Assembly (NCBI RefSeq): GCF_016464305.1
Contig: NZ_JAEIOJ010000001.1
Coordinates: forward strand, 642,685-706,684
Reading direction: 5' to 3'
Source of the DNA: Umezawaea beigongshangensis
Lineage (GTDB): Bacteria > Actinomycetota > Actinomycetes > Mycobacteriales > Pseudonocardiaceae
Length of the DNA stretch: 64,000 nucleotides
Of this stretch, positions 19,685 to 27,888 are shown in pieces. The notes beneath the pieces are model-generated. The model worked only from the letters and a program-made list of their open reading frames with translations. It was not told the DNA's origin and did no database searches. Each line of letters begins with the position of its first letter. Position 1 is the first letter of the stretch. The position numbers and the translations under genes are program-made.

Positions 19685-21277
19685 TCAGCCCGGCACCCGA
19701 ATCCGGCCCAGTTTCCCGACCAGCGAGGGAGCGACCCGGTTGAGCACCCGGACGAGCTTGGCCTCGGCGGTGACCGGCACGATCAGCCGCCCCGCGCGCA
19801 CCGCGGCCACGACCTCCCGCGCCACCTTCTCCGGTCCGAACGACCGCAGCCGGTACCACCGCGTCATGGAGGCCCGCTGCCTCTCCTGCTCCCGCGCGTC
19901 GAGCCCGGCGAACGTGGCGACACGGGTGATGTTCGTGTGCACGACGCCGGGACAGACGACGGTGACCCCCACCCCGGTCTTCTTCAGCTCGATGTCGAGG
20001 CTCTGCCCGAGGGAGAGCACGGCGGCCTTGGTGGCCGAGTAGGCGGGCAGCGCGGCCGTGGGGAAGTACCCGGCGAGCGAGGACGTGACGACCAGCCGCC
20101 CGCCCTCCCCCCGGTTCACCAGGTGCGGCGCGAACGCCCGCAGCGTGTGCACGACACCCCACAGGTTGACGTCGACCACCCGCCGCCAGTCCTCCTCACC
20201 GGTGTCGAGGAAGGGCCCGGCGACCGCGATCCCGGCGTTGGCCATGACGACGTCCGGCACCCCGTGCTCGTCGACGATCTTCTCGGCGAGCCGCCCCACG
20301 GCCGCCGCGTCGGTGACGTCCACCTGGTGGGCGTGCCCACCGGTCGCCGCGGCCGTGCGCGCGGCCGCCTCCCCGTCGACGTCGACGGAGACGACCTCGG
20401 CCCCCTCCGCGGCGAACGCCTCGGCCGTGGCCCTCCCGATGCCGCTCCCGGCCCCGGTGACGACCACGAGCTCCCGCCGCGACGGCCGCCGCTCCGCGAA
20501 CTCCGCGATCATGCGGGCGACGTGCTCCGGGTGCGTGCGCGGCGCCCAGTGCCCGGCGAACAGGGGCCGCCGGGTGAGGTTCTCCGCCCAGGGCTCGGCC
20601 GCGGCGAGGTGCTGCGCCGTGACGTACGGGTCGTGCTGGAGAGCGATCTGCTGGACGGGGACCGCGACCTTCCGCGGCTGCGGTGCGTGCCCGACGTTGG
20701 CCCGGTAGAGCTCCAGCCCGTTGACCGCGTTCCGCCGGGAGGCGTGGAACGCGCGCAGCACCGCAGGCGTGCTCCACAGCAGCTCGGGGATCTTGGGGAC
20801 CTTGAAGCAAGCGATGTACCAGGAGGGCGCCAGCAGCCGGAGCACCCGCCAGGGCGCGTGCCGGTTGCGCCCCACCCAGTCGGCGAGATGACCGAGGTCC
20901 GGCCCGGAGATGCTGGTGAAGGTGGCGAACAGCTCGGGGTGGAGCGAGGCCGCGCGCCAGCTCTGGACGGAGCCCCAGTCGTGCCCGACGAGGTGCACCC
21001 GCTCCTCGCCGGTGCTCCGGGCGACGGCCGCGATGTCCGCGGCGAGCAGGTCGAGTCCGTACCCGTCGGTCGGCTCGTCGGACCCCCCGTGCCCCCGGAC
21101 GTCGAACCGCACGACGCGGAACCGCGAGCTGAGCTCGTCGGCCACCCCGTCCCAGACGCCGGAGTCGTCCGGGTAGCCGTGGACGAGCAGAACGGCGGGA
21201 GCGTCGGGATCTCCCTGCTCGATCACCCGAAGCCGCAGGTCAGAGCCCTGGACAAACCGCACGCGCACCGGATCCAT
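19685..21277 (-). CDS. EphD-like fusion of alpha/beta hydrolase and short-chain dehydrogenase
   Basis: The 530-residue protein joins two enzymes. Residues about 1-280 are an epoxide-hydrolase-like alpha/beta hydrolase with HGYPDDS, the nucleophile elbow GHDWGSVQSW (Asp nucleophile) and a C-terminal GHWAPRTHPE His. Residues about 285-530 are an SDR with the Rossmann loop VVTGAGSGIGRATAEA, NAG, and the catalytic YSATKAAV. The architecture matches mycobacterial EphD, linked to mycolic-acid modification, and similar fusions occur across mycolate and non-mycolate actinomycetes. The substrate here is unknown. The gene stands alone between the CDF gene and tRNA-Arg. Confidence 0.9.
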   Translation of the reverse strand: MDPVRVRFVQGSDLRLRVIEQGDPDAPAVLLVHGYPDDSGVWDGVADELSSRFRVVRFDVRGHGGSDEPTDGYGLDLLAADIAAVARSTGEERVHLVGHDWGSVQSWRAASLHPELFATFTSISGPDLGHLADWVGRNRHAPWRVLRLLAPSWYIACFKVPKIPELLWSTPAVLRAFHASRRNAVNGLELYRANVGHAPQPRKVAVPVQQIALQHDPYVTAQHLAAAEPWAENLTRRPLFAGHWAPRTHPEHVARMIAEFAERRPSRRELVVVTGAGSGIGRATAEAFAAEGAEVVSVDVDGEAAARTAAATGGHAHQVDVTDAAAVGRLAEKIVDEHGVPDVVMANAGIAVAGPFLDTGEEDWRRVVDVNLWGVVHTLRAFAPHLVNRGEGGRLVVTSSLAGYFPTAALPAYSATKAAVLSLGQSLDIELKKTGVGVTVVCPGVVHTNITRVATFAGLDAREQERQRASMTRWYRLRSFGPEKVAREVVAAVRAGRLIVPVTAEAKLVRVLNRVAPSLVGKLGRIRVPG

Positions 21278-21342
21278 ACCGTCGGAGGGTAGGGGGTGCG
21301 GGGCGTCTCCGACAGTGCGCTAAGCTTCTGTCCGTAGCTGCG

Positions 21343-21414
21343 GCCCCCGTAGCTCAGGGGATAGAGCACCGCCCTCCGGAGGCGGGAGCGCAGGTTCGAA
21401 TCCTGCCGGGGGCA
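21343..21414 (+). tRNA. tRNA-Arg(CCG)
   Basis: The 72-nt gene folds into a full cloverleaf. The acceptor stem pairs GCCCCCG (21343-21349) with CGGGGGC (21407-21413), followed by discriminator A. The anticodon stem CCGCC/GGCGG encloses loop CTCCGGA, giving anticodon CCG. The T arm is CAGGTTCGAATCCTG. CCA is not fully encoded (only CA follows). Its 3' 49 bases form the left attachment site of the integrated element, which keeps the tRNA intact. Confidence 0.97.
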
Positions 21415-21415
21415 C
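21366..21415. repeat. attL, 50-bp core in the 3' half of tRNA-Arg
   Basis: Fifty bases from the anticodon stem to one base past the tRNA end are identical to 34793-34842. The flanking base on each side differs, which sets the limits. Confidence 0.95.
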
Positions 21416-21434
21416 ATCGTTCCACCAGCACGAA

Positions 21435-21471
21435 AAGGCCCTTGACCAGCGCTAAGCCGGTCAAGGGCCTT
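21435..21471. terminator. Hairpin between tRNA-Arg and the integrase gene
   Basis: A perfect 13-bp stem (AAGGCCCTTGACC at 21435-21447 pairs with 21459-21471) lies just inside the element, ending in TT. It can terminate the tRNA transcript now that the native terminator lies beyond attR. Confidence 0.75.
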
Positions 21472-21523
21472 ACTCGTCTGTCCGGCCGTGTCCGGTCAGG
21501 ACCGGCCGTCTACGGGTGTCTGT

Positions 21524-21543
21524 GCCAAATACGTGCCAAAGTT
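21524..21543. repeat. Left candidate integrase arm-type site
   Basis: GCCAAATACGTGCCAAAGTT sits immediately after the integrase stop. It recurs with one mismatch near the right end (34710-34729) in the same orientation. Internally it contains two GCCAAA half-repeats 10 bases apart. Confidence 0.5.
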
Positions 21544-22917
21544 CTAGCCGCCCGGTCGGTGCCCCAGAGCAGCCTCAACACGCTGCCGGACCGCCGCAGC
21601 CTCCCCGTCCAGGCACTTGACGTAGATCTTGAGCAGCACCTCCACCGAGTGCCCCGCCCACTCCGCCACCGTCACTGCGGGCACTCCCCCGTTGAGCCAC
21701 GTCGACACCGCCGCGTGCCGCAGGTCGTACGGCGTGCCCGCCAGCGGCGTGGCGACCACCTCCGGCGTGAACACCTCGGTGCGGGCGCGCTGCCAGGCCC
21801 GGACGATGGTGAGCTTCGGCAGTTCCTGGCCGTTGCGCTCGCCGGTGAACAGCCGACCGTCCGCCGCCGTGCCGAACTGCCGGATGTGGGAGTGCAGCAG
21901 GGCGGTCAATTCCGGTGGGCACGGCACCGTGCGGCTCTCGCCACGTGCGCGCTGCTTGAGCTGTCGCCGGTCACGGTTGGCCCCGCTGTCGGTCCACTCC
22001 TTTCCCGCGTGCGGCTCGGCCGTGTCGATGGTCAGTTCTCCCCACCCGTCGGCCGGTAGCGACAGGTTGTGCTTGGCCAGCGCTACGGCTTCCTCTGGCC
22101 GCATGGCCGCGAAGTAGAGGCACCCGAAGAACGCCACCAGGCGCGGCCCGCTGCGCTGCTGGGTGCCGACAGCGGCCAGCAGCGTCCGGGCCTGTACCGG
22201 GTTGGCCACCGACCGCCGGTCCACCGCGTGCACCGTTCGCGGAGCCGTCCACTTCAGCGCCGGGATCGGGTTCTTGGTGAGCAACTTCCTTTCAACGGCG
22301 TACTCCACGGTGGTGGACAGGATCTTGCGGCGTCGGTTGACCACGCTGGGCGCGTAGGGCTTGCCGTCGAGTCGGACGGTGAGGGCGTCGAGCACCGGGC
22401 GGAGCACTTCAGGATCGGCCAGGGCTGACACCGGGCGGGTGTTCCGCTCGATCCAGCGCAGCGCACCCGCGATGTCGTCCGGCTTGTCCTGGTCGCGGCG
22501 ACTGGTGTTGAACGCCCACCGGCCCAGCGCGGCCCGGATGAGCTTGTCGTCCGGCTTGCCCTTGGTGGTGGTGAACAACGCCGTCGTCACAGTGGTGAGC
22601 GCTTCCGCATTCGTGCGCCTGGTCGTGGCTGCGGCTCGGGACCACTTCATGTCCACGAACGCGCACGCCAGTTGGAACCACGACATGGTCTGTTCCTCGC
22701 GCCGCATCGACACCGGCCGACCGGTGTCGATACGGAACGCCTCACCGCGTCGCGACGCCGAGACCAGCTCCGATCGGAAGCTGTCGGCCAGAGCCGCGGT
22801 GCGGAAGCCTTCCCGGTGGAGTTTGCCCGCGACTTTCCAGCGCACGTAGTGGGTGGTGGTTTTCTTGCCCTGGTAGGTCTCGGTCTTGTAGATGCGGACG
22901 TCGTAGGTGGTGCTCAT
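21544..22917 (-). CDS. int: Tyrosine recombinase (integrase) of the AICE
   Basis: The 457-residue enzyme recombines attP with attB in tRNA-Arg. An N-terminal AP2-like arm-binding segment and SAM-like core-binding domain (about 75-210) precede the catalytic domain. That domain shows the box I Arg in FAAMRPEEAVAL, box II as YDLRHAAVSTWL (Tyr in place of the common first His), GHSVEVLLKIY with the His, and the nucleophile Tyr. Its ATG shares one base with the excisionase stop (TGATG), so int and xis are coupled. The gene ends about 130 bp from attL, the expected position. Confidence 0.96.
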   Translation of the reverse strand: MSTTYDVRIYKTETYQGKKTTTHYVRWKVAGKLHREGFRTAALADSFRSELVSASRRGEAFRIDTGRPVSMRREEQTMSWFQLACAFVDMKWSRAAATTRRTNAEALTTVTTALFTTTKGKPDDKLIRAALGRWAFNTSRRDQDKPDDIAGALRWIERNTRPVSALADPEVLRPVLDALTVRLDGKPYAPSVVNRRRKILSTTVEYAVERKLLTKNPIPALKWTAPRTVHAVDRRSVANPVQARTLLAAVGTQQRSGPRLVAFFGCLYFAAMRPEEAVALAKHNLSLPADGWGELTIDTAEPHAGKEWTDSGANRDRRQLKQRARGESRTVPCPPELTALLHSHIRQFGTAADGRLFTGERNGQELPKLTIVRAWQRARTEVFTPEVVATPLAGTPYDLRHAAVSTWLNGGVPAVTVAEWAGHSVEVLLKIYVKCLDGEAAAVRQRVEAALGHRPGG

Positions 22918-23105
22918 CAGGCCGCGACCTCCAAGGCGTCGTACCAGGACTCGATGTCGGCGCGGTCGATGCGCAGTTCGCCGTTCGGCAACTTGCGGCA
23001 GCGCGGAGCGCGGCCCTTGGCCTTCCAGTCGTAGAAGGTGGATCGGGAGATGCCCATCTCCGCGCAGAACTGGGCGACGGTGAGCCGTTCACGTGGTGCC
23101 CGCAT
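22917..23105 (-). CDS. xis: Excisionase (MerR/HTH_17-type)
   Basis: The 62-residue basic protein is a winged helix-turn-helix of the AICE excisionase type (RLTVAQFCAEMGISRSTFYD, then a WKAKGRAPRCRKLPNGELRI wing). It should bend the attachment DNA and direct the integrase to excision. The ATG at 23105 was chosen because the domain begins a few residues later and AAAGGG lies upstream; the longer frame adds an unrelated N-terminus. It is upstream of and coupled to int. Confidence 0.92.
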   Translation of the reverse strand: MRAPRERLTVAQFCAEMGISRSTFYDWKAKGRAPRCRKLPNGELRIDRADIESWYDALEVAA

Positions 23106-23135
23106 CGGCGGTGGCCCTTTCGTACGTGGTGCGGA

Positions 23136-23171
23136 CAGGCGGGACAGGACGTACAGCACCTGTCCCGCCTG
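23136..23171. promoter_or_regulatory. Palindrome upstream of xis
   Basis: A perfect 13-bp inverted repeat, CAGGCGGGACAGG (23136-23148) with 23159-23171, encloses 10 nt. It lies between the RepA-like gene and xis and contains the same GACAGG core as the iterons at 23199. It could terminate the upstream transcript or bind a regulator or excisionase. Confidence 0.55.
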
Positions 23172-23198
23172 CTTTGTGCTGGTCAGGCGGGATTGCGA

Positions 23199-23223
23199 GA
23201 CAGGTGGGACAGGTGGGACAGGT
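23199..23223. repeat. Left 10-bp iterons (GACAGGTGGG)
   Basis: GACAGGTGGG occurs twice in tandem followed by GACAGGT. The 25-bp block is present as an exact inverted copy at 33605-33629, near the other end of the element. Confidence 0.8.
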
Positions 23224-23249
23224 CCTGGTCGGGAAGCCGTCCCACCCGG

Positions 23250-24248
23250 TCACAGGAGAGGCGCGAAGTAGCGGCTCGTGGCGTCCTTGGTGAGCTGCCC
23301 GGCGTCGTGCATCCGGGCGCACGTCTTCCGCACGTTCCCGGCGTCCAGGCCGGTCCCGGTGGCGATCTGTGCGGGTGTACTGCCGCTGTTCTCGCGCAGG
23401 TAGCGCAGGATCACGGCGCGGGTGTCGCCGATGGTGTGGTCGATGGCGGGACCGTCGAGCATGGTCCACGAACCGTTGTCTGGGTTGAAGCTCAGTGCGT
23501 GGTCGGCTTCCTCCACGTCGCGGCCGGTGATGTGCAGGACACCATCGGCGTTGTTGCGTCCGCGTTCGAGCACCAGCACGGCGTCTGCCGCGCCCGCGAT
23601 GCCGTTAGTTCCCGACACGGTGGCCAGGAAGTCCTCGTGCGTGGCCTTGCGGACGTGGTGGACGAGCACGACCGACACCCCGAAGTGGTCCGCAACGCGC
23701 TTGGCACGGCCAACCGCGAGGTAATCCGCGTCGTACTGCTGGACGTTGCCGGGTTCGGTTCCGCGCACCTTGGCGAACACGTCGATGACCACCAGGCGCG
23801 CGGCCGGGTTGCCGCGCAGCCATCCGGCGATGGCCTTGTCACCGCCCTGCGGCAGCGGCGGGCACTGGGTGGCCAGGGTGAGCAGGTGCGGCGCGGGCTG
23901 GTCGCCGAGCATCTTGCCCATGCGGGTCTTGAGCCGCCGCGCGGTGTCCTCCAACGCCAGGTACAGCACCGGGGCGGCCGGGCCGGTGTCGATGCTGCCG
24001 AACGCGGGCTGACCGGACGCGATGGACAGACCCAACCCGAGCGACATCCACGACTTGCCGACCTTGGGTGGTCCCGCCAACAGGGTCACGCCTTCACAAA
24101 GCACGCCGGGCACGGCCCACTTCGGGTCCGGGAAGTCGGCGGCCATGAGCTTGTCGGCGGTCCAGGCGTCGGCGAACGGGTCGGGTTCGACCGGCAGTGC
24201 AGTGGTCATAGCGGTGGTCGCTCCCTCGTAGTCAGACATGTGGTTCAC
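23250..24248 (-). CDS. RepA-like AAA ATPase/helicase of the AICE
   Basis: The 332-residue protein is a RecA-fold ATPase of the plasmid RepA/AAA_25 group. It has Walker A LLAGPPKVGKSW (about residues 58-68), Walker B ARLVVIDVFAKVRG and a VVLVHHVRK strand. The C-terminal 75 residues form a winged-helix-like domain (STPAQIATGTGLDAGNVRKT). It overlaps the upstream prim-pol gene by 4 bp (GTGA), so helicase and primase-polymerase are made together, as in prim-pol type AICE replication modules. An internal ATG at 24239 is an alternative start. Confidence 0.9.
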   Translation of the reverse strand: MNHMSDYEGATTAMTTALPVEPDPFADAWTADKLMAADFPDPKWAVPGVLCEGVTLLAGPPKVGKSWMSLGLGLSIASGQPAFGSIDTGPAAPVLYLALEDTARRLKTRMGKMLGDQPAPHLLTLATQCPPLPQGGDKAIAGWLRGNPAARLVVIDVFAKVRGTEPGNVQQYDADYLAVGRAKRVADHFGVSVVLVHHVRKATHEDFLATVSGTNGIAGAADAVLVLERGRNNADGVLHITGRDVEEADHALSFNPDNGSWTMLDGPAIDHTIGDTRAVILRYLRENSGSTPAQIATGTGLDAGNVRKTCARMHDAGQLTKDATSRYFAPLL

Positions 24249-25129
24249 GCGGCCACTCGGCGTGGTCGACGGGCACCGTCACGCAGACCGCTGCTGACGG
24301 TCTGCTCGGCGGTGTGGTGGGTGTAGGCGTTGACAGCGATGTGGCCAGCGGCGGCGCGCATGAGCACGTTGCGGACTTCGTCGTCGGTGAGTGCTCCACC
24401 GGCGACGAGTTGTCCGAGGGCTTGAGCGGCGCAGTAGAGGGCGAAGTTGCGTTGTCCCGAGGTCGCCCCCTCCACACGGGCAACTTCGGCGTCGATGGCG
24501 GCTCGCAGGTACCGGCCGCGCCGGTCGGTAGCTGGCACTCGCAACCGGATCGGCTGGGCCGGTGGCGGGGGCAGCGGCGCGGGCCGCAGCAGTTCACCGA
24601 GCCACGTCGGCAAGGGCGCCGGTGGTGCGTCGTGCACCAGCTGGTAGCCGCGGCCGTCCACGGTGGAACCGGGTGCGACGACGTAGCCGCCGTGCGCGCG
24701 GCTGTCGATGAGCCGTCCGGCTTTCCCGGCGGTGTTGCGGTACTCCACCCCGGCGGGGGCGGTGAAGTACAGGTGCCGGCCACCCGAAGTGGTGGACACC
24801 GTGCGGGTGTCGTCGGGCAACTCCTGGTCGGCGTCGTCGGCCAGGAGCGCCAGCACCTCCAGGCCGTGCCGGAAACCGTCCGGGTTGGGCTTGTCGGGCT
24901 TGGCCACGTCGAGGTCCACCACGACCAGTCCGGCCGGGCCGGTGGCAAGGCCGATGTTGTAGGCGGGGCCGTGGTTCCAGCAGCGGCGGATGCGGTCGGA
25001 GTCGGTGGTGGCGCGCTGCTCCCAGTCGCGCACGGCGGGCCGCTTGCCGCCGGGCACGAGGGGGAAGACCGGCCAGCCACGGGCGGCGGTGTCCAGCGCG
25101 GCCGACAACAGCGGGTTGTGAGGTGGCAC
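24245..25129 (-). CDS. Bifunctional DNA primase/polymerase (prim-pol)
   Basis: The 294-residue protein carries an archaeo-eukaryotic-type primase-polymerase domain. It has N-terminal LLSAALDTAARGWPVFPLVPGGKRPA, the metal-binding VVVDLDVAKPD and STTSGGRHLYFTAPAG with the catalytic His. The C-terminal 85 residues are helical. The start is GTG at 25129 preceded by AAGGAGA; the frame extends upstream as non-homologous sequence. With the ATPase it should replicate the excised element. Confidence 0.92.
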   Translation of the reverse strand: MPPHNPLLSAALDTAARGWPVFPLVPGGKRPAVRDWEQRATTDSDRIRRCWNHGPAYNIGLATGPAGLVVVDLDVAKPDKPNPDGFRHGLEVLALLADDADQELPDDTRTVSTTSGGRHLYFTAPAGVEYRNTAGKAGRLIDSRAHGGYVVAPGSTVDGRGYQLVHDAPPAPLPTWLGELLRPAPLPPPPAQPIRLRVPATDRRGRYLRAAIDAEVARVEGATSGQRNFALYCAAQALGQLVAGGALTDDEVRNVLMRAAAGHIAVNAYTHHTAEQTVSSGLRDGARRPRRVAA

Positions 25130-25164
25130 GTTCGTCTCCTTCGGACGGTGGTTGGTTCGGTGGG

Positions 25165-25340
25165 TCAGCGGCGCTTGTCGTGGGTCCATCCGGCGTGGCG
25201 CATGCACGTGGGGCACATGGGCGCGTTGCGGGGTGCGCCGGTGTCGACGCGGGTGCCGCACAGGGCACGGGGTTGTCGCTGAGTCCGAGTTGGTGGGCGA
25301 GGGCGCGCAGATCACTGACGATGTGCATGACCGTGCTCAT
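25165..25340 (-). pseudogene. Small Cys-motif protein gene, apparently frameshifted
   Basis: From the ATG at 25340 the frame reads MSTVMHIVSDLRALAHQLGL and continues to DNPVPC. A different frame then gives GTRVDTGAPRNAPMCPTCMR and HAGWTHDKRR, ending in TGA at 25165, just before the prim-pol ribosome site. Removing two bases of a TGTG doublet near 25258-25262 would join them into a roughly 57-residue protein. That protein would have three spaced Cys (C, CPTC) resembling a zinc ribbon. I infer a recent 2-bp insertion or a sequencing error. The family is not recognised. Confidence 0.4.
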
Positions 25341-25662
25341 GACGACACCTTTCGATCACTTTCAGTGACGACATGTGGGTGTGCGCGGTCGGCACGCGGA
25401 CCGGCGGACAAGGCCGCGCGCTGTCGCGCCAAGGGGATGAGGGGACGAACCGCGCGGGGGAACCACGAGTGCGGTTCCGGGGCGTTCTCGCTGGTCCGCA
25501 CGCCCCTTAGACGATCTTCCCCTTATGGGGTTTTGGCTGTTGGGGCCAGGGGAAGCGGTCAGGGGACGGAGTTGGGGATACTTCCCCCGGTTCGGCGTGC
25601 TTCCCCTGCTGCTTCCCCTGGCTCACCACGGGGGTTCGGCGGTCGTCGCCGAGGACTTCGCA
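25341..25662. other. 322-bp non-coding segment with TTCCCC repeats, candidate clt or origin
   Basis: No gene is seen. The octamer-like CTTCCCC occurs at 25516, 25581, 25600 and 25612, and inverted as GGGGAAG at 25549. The last two copies are spaced 12 bp as CTTCCCCTGCTG. It lies between the translocase and the replication genes. TraB-type translocases recognise short direct repeats at a clt locus, so this segment is a candidate transfer or replication site. Confidence 0.4.
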
Positions 25663-27888
25663 CTACTCGGCGGTGTCGTCCGCCGCGTCGTCGTCACGGC
25701 GAGTGATTGCGTCGGTGATGTCGTCGGCACGGACGACGCTGTCGCCCTGGTACTTGCGCGGGGGCACGTCGTGGCGGTCCAGCACGGCGCGCAGGTCCTT
25801 GAACGACCAGTCGCCGTAGTGGTCGGGGTCGTGCTCGATGAGCCGCGACAGCACCACCGCCGAGCGGAGCCGCATTTCGCTGCCCAGCACGCGGGCGATG
25901 TCGGCCAACGTGTCCACCGCCGGGGCGTCGTCCTCGGCCGGGGCGGAGACGTGACCGGCGCGCAGGGCGACGGCGCGTTCCATGACCGCGGTGACCTCAT
26001 CGGTGGTCAGGTAGTGGCTGCGCAGCAGGCCGGGCTTGGCCATGATGCCGCGCACCATCGCGGTGCCGATGTCGCCGGGGCCTTCGGTGGTCTTGGGCTC
26101 CAGCGACACCGCCGAGATGCCCTGCTTGTAGCTGCCGGTGCCGAGCACCGCGTCGTTGGACTGCTGGTCACCGATGGCGAAGCACGCCTTGCAGGACACC
26201 ACGGCCATGACCTTGCGGGGCAGCGACGCGGTGGACGGTTCCGGGGTGGCGAAGACCAGCACGATGCCGTACTTGCGGGCGGCGCTGATCAGCTTCACGG
26301 TCACGTCGGCTGCCTCCTCCCCGTGCTCGTTGTCCATGAACAGCGCCTGGCACTCGTCGATCACCACGACGCGCGGGCGCAGCCGGGCGTCCTTCTCGGC
26401 GAGCTTGCGCGTCACCGCTCGCGCTCCGTGCTGCTGCAACGCCTTGCCCCTGGTCTCCAGGTCGCGGTACAGCTCGCGCAGGGTGTCCATGCACGCGGTG
26501 ACGGTCTCGCGGTCCGCGCCGGTGCGCAGGGTCCGCAGACGGTTGCGCATGGGGTCGTAGTCGGCGTTGGTGGCCAGCACGAACACGTCGGCGTCCACCA
26601 ACGGGTCCAGCAGCGCGCCGGTGAGCATGGTGATGATCAGCGTGGACTTGCCGCTGCCCATCATCCCGGCGATGGCGTAGTTCTTCTCCGAGAGCTGCCC
26701 GGTGACGCGCTCCCCTCGGATGTTGACCCCGAGAGGCACCCCGGCGAAGAAGTCCACGGTGCCGGACTCCAGCAGCGGCCACGGTTCCACCGGCCCGGAC
26801 AACGCGCCCTGGTCAGCCACCCACAGGTCCAGCACGCCCGGCTGGTCCTTCGGCTCCGACGGCCACACCTCCACCGGCAGGCGCACCAGGTTGTGGGCGA
26901 AGACGGTCTTGCGCTTGACGATCTCCTCCACCGGCACGCCCTTGGGCATGACCAACTGCATCCGCCAGCCCTTGCCGTCCCGGTGCGGCGGCTGCACCCA
27001 CGTCGGCGTGATGCTGCGTCCCCACCCCTCCTTGAACGCCTGCTTGAGCGCGGGCAGGCCGGACAGGTGCCGCAGCGCGGAGAGCACTGCGGACTCGTCC
27101 GGGATGATGTCGCGCCCGTCAGCCGGGCGCGTCTGCTCCTCACCGGCCCACATCGGCAACGTGCCGCGCGAGCGGCCCACCGGGATGGTGCGTGCCGCCC
27201 ACACCACCGCGCCGGAAGTGGCCCATGCCCACCAGTACGCCCCCACCGGGGACACCTCGACCACGGTGGTCCAGAAGCCGACGATGTCGTGCCATCGATC
27301 GGTCAGCGAGCCCGCGCCGACGACGGCCTGAGCGGCGGCGTAGCCCAGCAGCAGCACGTGGCCCGATGCCAGGAGCACCACCGCGCCACCGGACCACCGC
27401 AGCACCTCCAACCGGCGCTCACGGCCACGCTGTGCCTGCCCGGAGCGGCGCTGCTCCAACGCCTGCTCCAGCTCCCGCAGCACGCGGAAGTCGTCGGAGT
27501 CCTTGGCGTTCACGCGCAGGGTGGTGATGGCCTGCTCAAGGTCGGTGTGGTGGCGGCGGGCGCGACGCTCGGCGCGCAGGGCGCGGGAGCCGGCCACGGC
27601 GTAGCCGACGTTGCGCACCACCGCCCGACCGGTGCGGCGGGTGACCTCGTGGGTGGCGCCGGTCTTGACGACCCGCACCACCGCACCGGCCGCCGCCCGT
27701 GCCCGCTCGGCCGCCATGCGGCGGTCCAGCTCGGCGGACTCCTGCTCGGTCAGCACCTCGCCGACCACGGTCGCGTCCGGCTCCAGCTCGGTCCCTGGCG
27801 CGGTCGGGGCGTCGGTGCGGCGTACCGGCAGCGGCAGCACCTTGGCGTGCTCCTGGCCGTCGTTGTCGTGCTCGTGTGCGGTGGTCAT
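25663..27888 (-). CDS. FtsK/SpoIIIE-type DNA translocase (TraB/TraSA-like)
   Basis: The 741-residue protein should move double-stranded element DNA between hyphae, the AICE mode of conjugation. Two hydrophobic segments lie near residues 160-220 (VVLLASGHVLLLGYAAAQAV, VGAYWWAWATSGAVVWAA). The motor domain follows, with Walker A GMMGSGKSTL around 410 and Walker B PRVVVIDECQALFMDNEHGE. A C-terminal winged-helix-like domain lies near 650-740. The N-terminus overlaps the DUF2637 gene stop by 4 bp. The domain order fits the TraB/TraSA group. Confidence 0.92.
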   Translation of the reverse strand: MTTAHEHDNDGQEHAKVLPLPVRRTDAPTAPGTELEPDATVVGEVLTEQESAELDRRMAAERARAAAGAVVRVVKTGATHEVTRRTGRAVVRNVGYAVAGSRALRAERRARRHHTDLEQAITTLRVNAKDSDDFRVLRELEQALEQRRSGQAQRGRERRLEVLRWSGGAVVLLASGHVLLLGYAAAQAVVGAGSLTDRWHDIVGFWTTVVEVSPVGAYWWAWATSGAVVWAARTIPVGRSRGTLPMWAGEEQTRPADGRDIIPDESAVLSALRHLSGLPALKQAFKEGWGRSITPTWVQPPHRDGKGWRMQLVMPKGVPVEEIVKRKTVFAHNLVRLPVEVWPSEPKDQPGVLDLWVADQGALSGPVEPWPLLESGTVDFFAGVPLGVNIRGERVTGQLSEKNYAIAGMMGSGKSTLIITMLTGALLDPLVDADVFVLATNADYDPMRNRLRTLRTGADRETVTACMDTLRELYRDLETRGKALQQHGARAVTRKLAEKDARLRPRVVVIDECQALFMDNEHGEEAADVTVKLISAARKYGIVLVFATPEPSTASLPRKVMAVVSCKACFAIGDQQSNDAVLGTGSYKQGISAVSLEPKTTEGPGDIGTAMVRGIMAKPGLLRSHYLTTDEVTAVMERAVALRAGHVSAPAEDDAPAVDTLADIARVLGSEMRLRSAVVLSRLIEHDPDHYGDWSFKDLRAVLDRHDVPPRKYQGDSVVRADDITDAITRRDDDAADDTAE

